Part shown: positions 34,866 through 44,529 of the stretch, in pieces | How positions within the stretch are numbered: position 1 is the stretch's first letter | How the letters are laid out: every line of letters starts with the position of its first letter | NCBI RefSeq assembly: GCF_013409365.1 | Contig: NZ_JACCBA010000001.1 | Location: 1,860,001-1,924,000, forward strand | Length of the DNA stretch: 64,000 nt | Direction: 5' to 3' | From: Actinomadura luteofluorescens | GTDB lineage: Bacteria; Actinomycetota; Actinomycetes; Streptosporangiales; Streptosporangiaceae | Position numbers and translations under genes: made by a program | Notes under the pieces: generated by a model | Told to the model about the DNA's origin: nothing | Database searches by the model: none | Seen by the model: the letters and a program-made list of their open reading frames with translations, nothing else

Positions 34866-35764
34866 CCGAGATGCTGCAGTACGACTTCATGCGCGTCGCC
34901 CTGGTGATGGCGGTGCTCATCGGGCTGACCGCCCCCGCCGTGGGGACGTTCGTCGTCCAGCGCAGGCTGTCCCTGCTCGGCGACGGCGTCGGCCACATCG
35001 CGCTGACCGGCATCGGGCTGGGGCTGCTCACCAGCACCTCCCCCGTCCTCGGCGCGCTGGTGGTGTCGGTGCTCGGCGCCGTCGCGATCGAGGTGCTGCG
35101 AGCGCGCAGCCGCAGCGGCGCGGACGTCGTGCTCGCCCTGCTGTTCTACGGCGGGCTGGCGGGCGGGGTCATCCTGACCAGCGTCGACGGCGGCGGCTCT
35201 GCGGGCCTGCAGTCCTACCTGTTCGGCTCGATCAGCAGCGTGACGGTGAACGACCTGTACGTCGTCGCGGGGCTCGCCGCGGTCGTGCTGGCGATCGTCG
35301 CGGTGTTCGGGCGCGAGCTGTTCCTGCTCTGCCAGGACGAGGAGGTCGCGCGGGCGGCGGGGCTGCCCGTCCGGTTCCTCAGCGTGCTGATCGCCGCGAC
35401 CGCCGCGGTCACGGTGGTGATCTCGATGCGCGCGATCGGGCTGCTGCTCGTCAGCGCGCTGATGGTCGTCCCCGTGGCGGCGGCGCAGCAGCTCACGCGG
35501 GGATTCTGGAGCACGATGCTGGGCGCGATGGGGATCGGTGTACTGTCGGCCGTGGCGGGCCTGGCGGGTTCCTTCCAGTACGATCTTCCCCCGGGCCCCT
35601 CGATCGTGTTGCTGGCGCTCGCGGTGTTCGTGGCCGCGGTCGCCGGGGGCTCGGTGGTGCGCCGCAGGCGCTCCCGCGCCGCGGCCGGAGCCGTCGCCGC
35701 GGGGGACGCAGGGCCCGGCGCCCCGCCGCGCGTGGATGCCGAGGCGGAGGTGCTGAGGGGATGA
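34862..35764 (+). CDS. znuB: Zinc ABC transporter permease
   Basis: 300-residue metal-ABC permease with about eight transmembrane segments and a basic, low-complexity C-terminal tail. Seen: the family's VVQRRLSLLGDGVGHIALTG near the N-terminus and FLSVLIAATAAVTVVISMRAIGLLLVSALM. GTG start overlaps the znuC stop (GTGA); the zur ATG in turn overlaps its stop. Confidence 0.92.
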   Translation: MTEMLQYDFMRVALVMAVLIGLTAPAVGTFVVQRRLSLLGDGVGHIALTGIGLGLLTSTSPVLGALVVSVLGAVAIEVLRARSRSGADVVLALLFYGGLAGGVILTSVDGGGSAGLQSYLFGSISSVTVNDLYVVAGLAAVVLAIVAVFGRELFLLCQDEEVARAAGLPVRFLSVLIAATAAVTVVISMRAIGLLLVSALMVVPVAAAQQLTRGFWSTMLGAMGIGVLSAVAGLAGSFQYDLPPGPSIVLLALAVFVAAVAGGSVVRRRRSRAAAGAVAAGDAGPGAPPRVDAEAEVLRG

Positions 35765-36147
35765 CGACGGCCCGCCGGGACGCGGTACGGCAGGTGCTGG
35801 CCGGCTGCGAGGGGTTCCGCAGCGCCCAGGACATCTACGCCGACCTGCGCGCCGACGGTTCCAAGATCGGCCTCACCACCGTCTACCGGGCGCTGCAGGC
35901 GCTCAGCGACGCGGGCGAGGTCGACGTGCTGCGCACCGACGAGGGCGAGGCCGTGTACCGCGCCTGCCGCACCGAGCAGCACCACCACCACCTGGTCTGC
36001 CGCGACTGTGGCCGGACGGTCGAGGTCGAGGGGCCGGCCGTGGAGCGCTGGGCGGACACGATCGCCGCCGAGCACGGCTTCGTCGACATCACCCACACCG
36101 TCGAGGTCTTCGGGACGTGCGCGAACTGCGCCGCGAAGCCGTCCTGA
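35761..36147 (+). CDS. zur: Zur-type Fur-family repressor
   Basis: 128-residue Fur-family regulator. Seen: winged helix with FRSAQDIYADLR and KIGLTTVYRALQALSDAGEV, the metal-binding stretch TEQHHHHLVCRDCGRTV, and the C-terminal second Cys pair FGTCANC, completing a Cys4 structural zinc site. Encoded last in the zinc transporter operon, which makes zinc (Zur) rather than iron (Fur) its most likely ligand. It should repress its own operon through the box at 33170. Confidence 0.92.
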   Translation: MTTARRDAVRQVLAGCEGFRSAQDIYADLRADGSKIGLTTVYRALQALSDAGEVDVLRTDEGEAVYRACRTEQHHHHLVCRDCGRTVEVEGPAVERWADTIAAEHGFVDITHTVEVFGTCANCAAKPS

Positions 36148-36354
36148 AGCCCGAAAACCCCCCGCGCCCGCAGGTCCCGGCCCGAAGCCGCTCCTGAACT
36201 CGGACAAGCCCGGTATTTCACACGCTCCGTAGGCAATTCTTGTCAAATTGCTACATCTACTTCCCAGTAGCCCTATGTCATAAATGTCCCGTCGCCACGG
36301 CGGGCCCGACGGAGGGTCCTCGGGGGAGCGTGGCGCCCGCACGAGAGGGCGTTC
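36148..36354 (+). promoter_or_regulatory. AT-richer promoter region of the M4 protease gene
   Basis: 207 bp without a gene. The part at 36210-36290 is AT-rich for this genome and holds a TTGTCA (36240-36245) and TATGTCATAAATG; no unambiguous promoter pair can be fixed. The 3' end holds a ribosome site-like GGAG before the ATG. Confidence 0.4.
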
Positions 36355-37968
36355 ATGACAAGACGGGCGTTCACCAGCCGAAGGATCACGCTCCTGGCCT
36401 CGGCGACGTTGCTCGCGTCGGCCGCCACCGCGCTCCCCGCCTCCGCGCGGCAGCCGGCGTCCCCACCGGGTCCGCGCGCCGCCGCCGAGCACGCGCTCCG
36501 CGCGCTCACCGGCCGCGCCGCCGAGGTGCGCGGCGGCGACGGGCAGGCGTTCCAGGTCGTCGGGGTCGGTCTCGACCGCGACGGTACCTCGCACACCCGC
36601 ATGACCCGCACCTACGACGGCCTGCCCGTCCTCGGCGGCGACATCGTCGTCCACGAGACGGCGGCCGGGACGTGGCGCGGCACCAGCCTCACCCTCGCCA
36701 AGGCGCCGTCGGACTCCAGCCCGGAGGTCTCCGCCAAGACCGCCCAGAAGCGCGCCGCCACCAAGAGCCGCAAGGCCGACGGCTCCCCCGCGCTCGTCGT
36801 GGAGTCCCGCACCGCCGACCACGCGCCCCGCCTCGCCTGGCGCGTCCAGACCGTCGGGAAGAAGGCCGACGGGACGCCCAGCCGCGTCTTCACCTCGGTG
36901 GACGCCGCGACCGGCAAGGTCCTGCTGCGCGAGGAGACGATCAAGACCGAGGCGGGCGACGGCAAGTCCCTCTACACCGGCACGGTCCCGCTCCAGACGA
37001 CGCTGTCCGGCAGCACCTACCAGCTGAAGGACCCGACGCGCGGCAACACCTACACCGGGGACGCCCAGAACGACACCGACCTGTGCTTCCTCAGCTGGTG
37101 CTTCCACCGGGCCCCCGCCACGCTGTTCACCGACGCCGACAACCACTGGGGCAGCGGCACCACGTCCGACCGCGCCACCGTCGCCGTGGACGCCCAGTTC
37201 GGCACCAACGAGACCTGGGACTTCTACAAGAACGTCTTCGGCCGCACCGGCATCGCGGGCGACGGCAAGGGCTCCTACAACCGCGTCCACTACGGCAGCG
37301 GCTACGCCAACGCCTTCTGGGACGACTCGTGCTTCTGCATGACCTACGGCGACGGTGACGGAAGCCAGCTCGGCCCGCTCACGTCCCTGGACGTGGCCGC
37401 GCACGAGATGAGCCACGGCGTCACCAGCTCCACCGCGAACCTCACCTACAGCGGGGAGTCCGGCGGGCTGAACGAGGCGACGTCCGACATCATGGCCGCC
37501 GCCGTGGAGTTCTACGCCAACAACTCGGGCGACGTCGGCGACTACCTGGTGGGCGAGGAGGTCGTCCTGCCCGGCTTCGGCAAGCCCGCGCTGCGCTTCA
37601 TGGACAAGCCCAGCAAGGACGGCAGCTCCGCCGACTCCTGGTCGACCGGCACCAAGAACCTCGACGTGCACTACTCCTCGGGCGTCGCCAACCACTTCTA
37701 CTACCTGCTGTCCGAGGGCAGCGGCGCGAAGACGATCAACGGCGTCTCCTACAACAGCCCCACGTCCAACGGCTCCACGGTCACCGGCATCGGCCGCGAC
37801 GCCGCCACGAAGATCTGGTACCGGGCGCTGACCACGTACATGACGTCCTCGACCAACTACGCGGGCGCGCGCACCGCGACGCTGAACGCGGCCAAGGACC
37901 TCTACGGCGCGGGCAGCACCCAGTACAACACCGTGGCCGCGGCCTGGTCCGCGGTGAACGTCAGCTAG
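36355..37968 (+). CDS. Secreted M4-family (thermolysin-like) metalloprotease
   Basis: 537-residue zymogen. Seen: signal peptide (ITLLASATLLASAATALPASA), an FTP/PepSY-type propeptide (about 40-210), then the mature zinc protease with HEMSH (His350, Glu351, His354) and the third ligand Glu374 in GGLNEATSD. The late His region VHYSSGVANHFYYL is the M4 C-terminal domain. Secreted and self-processing by family analogy; nutritional or developmental proteolysis is a guess. No inhibitor gene is adjacent. A hairpin terminator follows. Confidence 0.93.
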   Translation: MTRRAFTSRRITLLASATLLASAATALPASARQPASPPGPRAAAEHALRALTGRAAEVRGGDGQAFQVVGVGLDRDGTSHTRMTRTYDGLPVLGGDIVVHETAAGTWRGTSLTLAKAPSDSSPEVSAKTAQKRAATKSRKADGSPALVVESRTADHAPRLAWRVQTVGKKADGTPSRVFTSVDAATGKVLLREETIKTEAGDGKSLYTGTVPLQTTLSGSTYQLKDPTRGNTYTGDAQNDTDLCFLSWCFHRAPATLFTDADNHWGSGTTSDRATVAVDAQFGTNETWDFYKNVFGRTGIAGDGKGSYNRVHYGSGYANAFWDDSCFCMTYGDGDGSQLGPLTSLDVAAHEMSHGVTSSTANLTYSGESGGLNEATSDIMAAAVEFYANNSGDVGDYLVGEEVVLPGFGKPALRFMDKPSKDGSSADSWSTGTKNLDVHYSSGVANHFYYLLSEGSGAKTINGVSYNSPTSNGSTVTGIGRDAATKIWYRALTTYMTSSTNYAGARTATLNAAKDLYGAGSTQYNTVAAAWSAVNVS

Positions 37969-37983
37969 CAACGATCCGCAGGC

Positions 37984-38020
37984 GGAACGCCCCGCACCGG
38001 TCTCCGGCGCGGGGCGTTCC
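37984..38020 (+). terminator. Hairpin terminator after the M4 protease gene
   Basis: 12-bp perfect stem (37984-37995 with 38009-38020, 13-nt loop), 15 bp after the stop. Confidence 0.75.
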
Positions 38021-38067
38021 CGCGGTTCGGGTGATCCACCGGCCGCGCCATGGTGAAGAATCAGGGC

Positions 38068-38493
38068 ATGGCTACGACACGCACCGCGAACGCGCATTGG
38101 GAAGGCTCTCTGCTGGAGGGCCAGGGGACCGTCTCACTGGACTCCTCGAAGCTCGGCACCTACGACGTGACCTGGGCGTCGCGGGCCGAGGAGCCCGGCG
38201 GCCGGACGAGCCCCGAGGAGCTCATCGCCGCCGCGCACTCCACCTGCTACTCCATGGCGCTCTCGCACGGCCTCGCCGGCGCCGGCACCCCGCCGGAGAA
38301 GGTGGACACCAAGGCCGAGGTCACCTTCCAGCCGGGCGAGGGCATCACCGGCATCCACCTGACCGTCCGGGCCAGCGTCCCCGGCCTGTCCGCGTCCGAC
38401 TTCGAGAAGGCCGCCCAGACCGCCAAGGAAGGCTGCCCCGTCAGCAAGGCCCTGTCAGGAACCAAGATCACCCTAGACGCAGTTCTGGTCTGA
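38068..38493 (+). CDS. OsmC-family peroxiredoxin
   Basis: 141-residue OsmC/Ohr-fold hydroperoxide reductase. Seen: the peroxidatic Cys in HSTCYSMALS and the resolving Cys in EGCPVSKAL, with the usual SPEELIAAA helix before it. OsmC rather than Ohr is favoured by the SPEELIAAAHSTC context. ATG 38068 (MATTRTANAHW) is preferred over 38050. It converges on uppS across a gap with an intergenic repeat. Confidence 0.88.
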   Translation: MATTRTANAHWEGSLLEGQGTVSLDSSKLGTYDVTWASRAEEPGGRTSPEELIAAAHSTCYSMALSHGLAGAGTPPEKVDTKAEVTFQPGEGITGIHLTVRASVPGLSASDFEKAAQTAKEGCPVSKALSGTKITLDAVLV

Positions 38494-38568
38494 CCATCGC
38501 GCCGGGATCACGCTAAGACCAGCCCGGCGAACACGCCAGACCCGGCCGGGGAAGAGGGACCCACCAAG

Positions 38569-38695
38569 CCCAGCCCCTTCCCCGACCACGCGACGACCTG
38601 AACGGTCGCGATCGCGTCCGAAGGCAGATTCGAGCGAAGCAAGAATCTGATCGCGCAGCGAGCCGCCAGGCGAGCCGGAGCGATGCAGCGATCGC
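38569..38695 (-). repeat. Intergenic repeat, copy A
   Basis: Core 38648-38695 (read on the minus strand) matches 47014-47062 at about 45 of 49 positions; a second segment 38585-38600 matches 47061-47076 exactly over 16 bp. Copy A has about 47 extra bases between the two segments, including a 7-bp inverted repeat (CAGATTC, 38625-38631, with GAATCTG, 38643-38649). No coding capacity. Confidence 0.75.
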
Positions 38696-38697
38696 AC

Positions 38698-38745
38698 CAG
38701 TGGGTGCGGTTCAGGGGCCCCCGGGCCCCTGAACCGCACCCACTG
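38698..38745. terminator. 23-bp hairpin spanning the uppS stop codon
   Basis: Perfect 23-bp stem (38698-38720 with 38723-38745, 2-nt loop). The uppS TGA (38711-38713) lies inside the stem. It probably terminates both convergent units. Confidence 0.8.
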
Positions 38746-39517
38746 CATTAGGCACGGCCCCTCCGTAGCGGCGGTCTCTGGAGGCGTAGAGTTCGCAGGC
38801 GTGCCAGAGGTGGCGGCGGTCGAAGTCGGGCCAGAGCGTGTCGAGGAAGACCATCTCCGCGTAGGCCGACTGCCAGATCAGGAAGTTGGACGTGCGCTGC
38901 TCCCCGGAGGAGCGCAGGAACAGGTCGACGTCGGGGATGCCGGGCTCGTCCAGGTAGCGGGCGAAGACCTTCTCGTTGATCTTGCCGGGGTCGAGGCGGC
39001 CGTCCCGGACGTCCCGGGCGATCGCGGCGGCCGCGTCGGCGATCTCGGCGCGGCCCCCGTAGTTCACGCAGAACTGCAGGGTGAGGACGTCGTTGCCGCG
39101 CGTCATCTCCTCGGCCGTCTCCAGCTCCCTGATGACGCTGCGCCACAGCCGGGGCCGCCGGCCCGCCCAGCGCACCCGCACGCCCATCGAGTGGAGCTGG
39201 TCGCGGCGGCGGCGGATCACGTCCCGGTTGAAGCCCATGAGGAAGCGCACCTCGTCGGGCGAGCGCTTCCAGTTCTCGGTGGAGAACGCGTACGCCGACA
39301 GGTAGGGGACGCCGAGCTCGATCGCGCCCATGATCACGTCGAAGAGCGAGTCCTCGCCGCGCTTGTGGCCCTCGGTGCGCGGCAGGCCGCGCTCCTTGGC
39401 CCAGCGGCCGTTGCCGTCCATGACGATGGCGACGTGCCGCGGTACCAGGTCCGCGGGGATCGGGGGCGGGGTGGCGCCGTCCCGGTGCGGGTCCGGAGGC
39501 GATACGGCCCTGCTCAA
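38711..39517 (-). CDS. uppS: Isoprenyl transferase (cis-prenyltransferase)
   Basis: 268-residue enzyme that chains isopentenyl diphosphate to make polyprenyl diphosphate lipid carrier for cell-wall synthesis. Seen: [17 protein letters not shown] (catalytic Asp34), [10 protein letters not shown], and [18 protein letters not shown] with DxxLRSSG, the diphosphate-binding Arg region. The TTG start overlaps the recO stop (TTGA), so translation is coupled. Short-chain (Z-farnesyl) or long-chain specificity cannot be fixed from sequence. Confidence 0.93.
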   Translation of the reverse strand: MSRAVSPPDPHRDGATPPPIPADLVPRHVAIVMDGNGRWAKERGLPRTEGHKRGEDSLFDVIMGAIELGVPYLSAYAFSTENWKRSPDEVRFLMGFNRDVIRRRRDQLHSMGVRVRWAGRRPRLWRSVIRELETAEEMTRGNDVLTLQFCVNYGGRAEIADAAAAIARDVRDGRLDPGKINEKVFARYLDEPGIPDVDLFLRSSGEQRTSNFLIWQSAYAEMVFLDTLWPDFDRRHLWHACELYASRDRRYGGAVPNAVGAVQGPGGP

Positions 39518-40278
39518 ACTCTCTCCCTATCGGTGTCGTCGTCGCGCGTCTCGCGCTCCACATGGCGCAGGGAACGGATCCCGTGCTCCAGATGCCACTG
39601 CAGGTAGGCGGCCACCAGGCCGCTGGTCTCCATCCGGTGGCGCTGCTCGCTGGCGTCCGCGTACTCCCAGTCGCCGCGCAGCAGCGCCAGCATCAGCGCG
39701 AACGTCGGCGGCGCCGGGGTCGCGGCGCCCGGCTGGCGGCAGCCGGCGCACACCGCGCCGCCCGCCGCGATGGCGAACCCGCGCAGCCCGCCGCGGTTGC
39801 CGCACCGGCAGCACTCGTCGAGCGCGGGCGCCCAGCCCGCGACCGACAGCGAGCGCAGCAGGTAGGCGTCCAGGACGAGCCGGGGGTCGTGGGAGCGCTC
39901 GGCGAGGGTGCGCAGCCCGCCGACCAGCAGCAGGAACTGCCGCAGCGCGGGCTCGCCCTCCTCGGCGGTGAGCTTCTCCGCGGTCTCCAGCATCGCCGTG
40001 CCCGCCGTGTAGCGGGGGTAGTCGGTGACCAGCGCCTCCCCGTACGGGCGCAGCGTCTCGGCCTGCGTGATCAGGTCGAGGGACCGCCGCTCGTACAGCT
40101 GCAGGTCCACGTGCGTGAACGGCTCCAGCCGCGCGCCGAACCGGGACCTGGTCTTGCGGACCCCCTTGGCGGCGGCGCGGATCCGGCCGGTCCGCCGGGT
40201 CAGCACCGTCACGATGCGATCGGCCTCGCCCAGCTTCTGGGTGCGCAGGACGATGCCTTCGTCGCGGTACAGGGTCAC
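39514..40278 (-). CDS. recO: DNA repair protein RecO
   Basis: 254-residue recombination mediator that loads RecA with RecR in RecF-type repair. Seen: N-terminal OB domain starting [21 protein letters not shown], an alpha-helical middle, and the Cys4 zinc finger (CCRCGN and CAGC). GTG 40278 begins the conserved N-terminus. Directly upstream of uppS, the standard actinobacterial order. Confidence 0.94.
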   Translation of the reverse strand: MTLYRDEGIVLRTQKLGEADRIVTVLTRRTGRIRAAAKGVRKTRSRFGARLEPFTHVDLQLYERRSLDLITQAETLRPYGEALVTDYPRYTAGTAMLETAEKLTAEEGEPALRQFLLLVGGLRTLAERSHDPRLVLDAYLLRSLSVAGWAPALDECCRCGNRGGLRGFAIAAGGAVCAGCRQPGAATPAPPTFALMLALLRGDWEYADASEQRHRMETSGLVAAYLQWHLEHGIRSLRHVERETRDDDTDRERV

Positions 40279-40455
40279 CCGTTCATTCTGACGCACGCCG
40301 CCCGATGCCTCGGTGCGCCGGGGGCATCTCCCCAGGATCTTCACAAGTCACAGCAGTGACCTCGCTGCGCCGCAAGACGAACACACAACGTGACCGGATT
40401 CGGCCGTAGCGGTCCCCCGAAAGTCATGGCTGGAAACACGGGCACCTGGCAGCGT

Positions 40456-40474
40456 TGTGGCATGAGATGCCACA
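40456..40474 (+). promoter_or_regulatory. Start-codon hairpin of the protealysin gene
   Basis: TGTGGCAT (40456-40463), GAG, ATGCCACA (40467-40474): a perfect 8-bp inverted repeat whose left arm contains the start ATG. It could hide the start in mRNA or be a protein-binding site. Confidence 0.5.
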
Positions 40475-41508
40475 TCGTGCCACCGCACATGCTGGAGCGG
40501 ATCGCCCGCGATGCCGAGGACCCGGCCATACGCGGCCGGGCCCGCCGTACGCTGGCGCTCACCTCCGCCCAGTTCACCGAGCGGCGGACGGCCGCGGCCG
40601 GGGCCCCCTCCCCGTCCGAGGACTTCGTCCCCGACCGGACGATCAACGACGCCGGGCACCGCGAGGAACTGCCCGGCCGCACCGTGCGGGCGGAGGGAGC
40701 CCCCGCCACCGGCGACCCGACCGCCGACCGGGCCTACGACTGGCTCGGAACGACCTTCGACTTCTTCGAGGCCGTGTACCGGCGCGACTCCATCGACGGG
40801 GCGGGCCTCCCGATGGTCTCGACCGTCCACTACGGCGACAAGTACGACAACGCCTTCTGGAACGGCGAGCAGATGGTGTACGGCGACGGCGACGGTGTCC
40901 TGTTCACCGACTTCACCGCCCCCCTCGACGTCACCGGGCACGAGCTCGTCCACGGCGTCACCCAGTACACCGCGAACCTGGAGTACTACGGCCAGTCCGG
41001 CGCGCTCAACGAGTCCGTGTCCGACGTGTTCGGCTCGCTCGTCAAGCAGTGGCACCTCGGCCAGACCGCCGACCGGGCCGACTGGCTCATCGGGGAGGGG
41101 CTGCTCGCCCCGGGCGTCGACGGCGTCGCGCTGCGCTCCATGAAGGAGCCCGGCACCGCCTACGACGACCCGCAGCTCGGCAAGGACCCGCAGCCCGGCC
41201 ACATGGACGACTACCTCGACACCTACCGCGACAACGGGGGCGTCCACATCAACTCGGGGATCCCCAACCACGCCTTCTACCTCGTCGCCACCGGCATCGG
41301 AGGCAACGCCTGGGAGAAGGCCGGCCGCATCTGGTACCAGACGCTCACGGGCGGCTCCCTCGCCTCCGACGTGGGCTTCGCCGGCTTCGCCGCCGCGACG
41401 GTCCGGGCCGCGACCGCGCTGTACGGGGCCGAGGCCGTCGAGACGAAGGCCGTGAGCCGGGCCTGGACGGGGGTAGGTGTCTCCTTGGAGGCGAACGAGA
41501 CGCAGTGA
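40462..41508 (+). CDS. Protealysin-type intracellular M4 metalloprotease
   Basis: 348-residue M4 protease without signal peptide. Seen: a short protealysin-like propeptide opening RCHIVPPHMLERIARD instead of the long FTP propeptide, a mature domain with HELVH (His160, Glu161, His164), third ligand Glu184 in GALNESVSD, and the C-terminal VHINSGIPNHAFYLVA. Protealysins act inside bacteria or in host cells. The next gene, overlapping by 4 bp, encodes a probable emfourin inhibitor, which fits a two-gene protease/inhibitor module. The start is uncertain (ATG 40426 or 40462); I prefer 40462 because the family begins there. Confidence 0.88.
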   Translation: MRCHIVPPHMLERIARDAEDPAIRGRARRTLALTSAQFTERRTAAAGAPSPSEDFVPDRTINDAGHREELPGRTVRAEGAPATGDPTADRAYDWLGTTFDFFEAVYRRDSIDGAGLPMVSTVHYGDKYDNAFWNGEQMVYGDGDGVLFTDFTAPLDVTGHELVHGVTQYTANLEYYGQSGALNESVSDVFGSLVKQWHLGQTADRADWLIGEGLLAPGVDGVALRSMKEPGTAYDDPQLGKDPQPGHMDDYLDTYRDNGGVHINSGIPNHAFYLVATGIGGNAWEKAGRIWYQTLTGGSLASDVGFAGFAAATVRAATALYGAEAVETKAVSRAWTGVGVSLEANETQ

Positions 41509-41756
41509 AAGTGACAGTCGTCCGCAGCGGGGGGTTCGCGGGGATCGAACGGCGCGCGGAGTCCGACAGCGCCAGCGATCCCATGCTGTCGAGGCTCGTC
41601 GGCCGCGTCGACCTGAAGAGCGTGCCGCCGCCGGGCCGAATCCCTGACCAGTTCCTGTACGAAATCGAGATCGACGGCGACCGGACCACCGTCGGTGAGG
41701 CCCAGCTCCACGGCCCGCTTCGAGAACTGGTCCACCACGTCCTCGGTCGAATCTGA
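41505..41756 (+). CDS. Emfourin-type inhibitor of the adjacent protealysin
   Basis: 83 residues, GTG start overlapping the protease stop (GTGA). Seen: VKVTVVRSGGFAGIERRAE, where the short beta hairpin with SGGFAGI matches the hallmark of emfourin (Serratia protealysin inhibitor), and a helical C-terminus (LHGPLRELVHHVLGRI). The established emfourin works as a slow, tight inhibitor of protealysin-like M4 proteases, and here the two are co-translated. I name it from motif and context; sequence is short. Confidence 0.8.
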   Translation: MKVTVVRSGGFAGIERRAESDSASDPMLSRLVGRVDLKSVPPPGRIPDQFLYEIEIDGDRTTVGEAQLHGPLRELVHHVLGRI

Positions 41757-41763
41757 CCGCTCT

Positions 41764-41803
41764 GTCTCGGGTTCAGGACCCTGGGGGGACCTGGACCCGA
41801 GAC
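41764..41803. terminator. Bidirectional terminator, emfourin / leuA
   Basis: 14-bp stem with one G-U pair (41764-41777 with 41790-41803, 12-nt loop) between convergent genes. Confidence 0.7.
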
Positions 41804-41813
41804 GACCGGCCGG

Positions 41814-43691
<1,878 letters not shown>

Positions 43692-44528
43692 TCACGGAAA
43701 CCGACGTCCGGATGCTGAGACGCCAGGTTCGCTCCGCGGTCCCGGCGCGGTTCCGGGGACGAGCACGGAAAGGCAGGTCACGCAGCCGTCGAGCGCCTCG
43801 AACTCGCTGATGTCGACGCTCGTGACGCGCAGGCCGTCGGCCGCCAGCCGGGCGGCCGTGCGCGGCGCCGACGCCGCCATGAGGATGTGGCCGGGCCCGA
43901 GCACCACCACGTGCGCGCCCTCCGGTTCGGACACGACCTGAAGGCACGGCAGCACCGAGGTGTCGACCATCTCCGGGACGCCGATGAGGCCGCCGTCCGG
44001 CAGCGCGGTCATCGCCGACTTCAGGTGCAGGCAGCCGCGGACGTCCACCGGGACGACCCTCCGCCCGCCCAGCAGGCGCGCGAGCTGGCAGATGCCCTCC
44101 TCGTTCGTCCGGGCGCCGCGCCCCACGTAGACGGTGCCGCCGACGTCCAGGACGTCCCCGCCGTCCAGCGTCCCCGGCTCCTCGATCCGCTCGACCCACA
44201 GGCCGAGCTCGCGCGCGGCCCGCTCCGCGCCCGCGGTCTCGCCGCGGCGGCTCGGCGCCCCGGACCGGCCGAGGACCGCCAGGTCGCCGCTGACGACCAG
44301 GGCGTCCTCGACGAAGACGGCGTCGGGCAGGTCGTCGGCGGGCGCGACGGCGCGGACGTGCCACCCGGCCGCCCGCAGCGCCGCGACGTACGCCTCGTGC
44401 TGGCGCGCGGCGCGTTCCACGTCCACCGGGCGGCGGGCGGCGTGGGTGACGATGCCCTCGGCGAGGCGCGGGCCGGGCGGCCTGACCAGTGCCCTGCCCG
44501 CGGGTGCGGAACCGGCGGCGGCGTCCAT
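43692..44528 (-). CDS. Dimethylarginine dimethylaminohydrolase-like protein
   Basis: 278-residue amidinotransferase-fold enzyme; DDAH hydrolyses N-omega-methylarginines to citrulline and amines. Seen: the substrate-binding FVEDALVV, GTLDGGDVLDVG (Asp ligand), CLHLKSAMT (catalytic His) and the catalytic Cys near the C-terminus in DGCVTCLSV. All triad members are present. ATG 44528 sits 1 bp from the preceding stop. It lies upstream of the leuA leader, so read-through into leuA is possible in principle. Confidence 0.88.
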   Translation of the reverse strand: MDAAAGSAPAGRALVRPPGPRLAEGIVTHAARRPVDVERAARQHEAYVAALRAAGWHVRAVAPADDLPDAVFVEDALVVSGDLAVLGRSGAPSRRGETAGAERAARELGLWVERIEEPGTLDGGDVLDVGGTVYVGRGARTNEEGICQLARLLGGRRVVPVDVRGCLHLKSAMTALPDGGLIGVPEMVDTSVLPCLQVVSEPEGAHVVVLGPGHILMAASAPRTAARLAADGLRVTSVDISEFEALDGCVTCLSVLVPGTAPGPRSEPGVSASGRRFP

Positions 44529-44529
44529 G

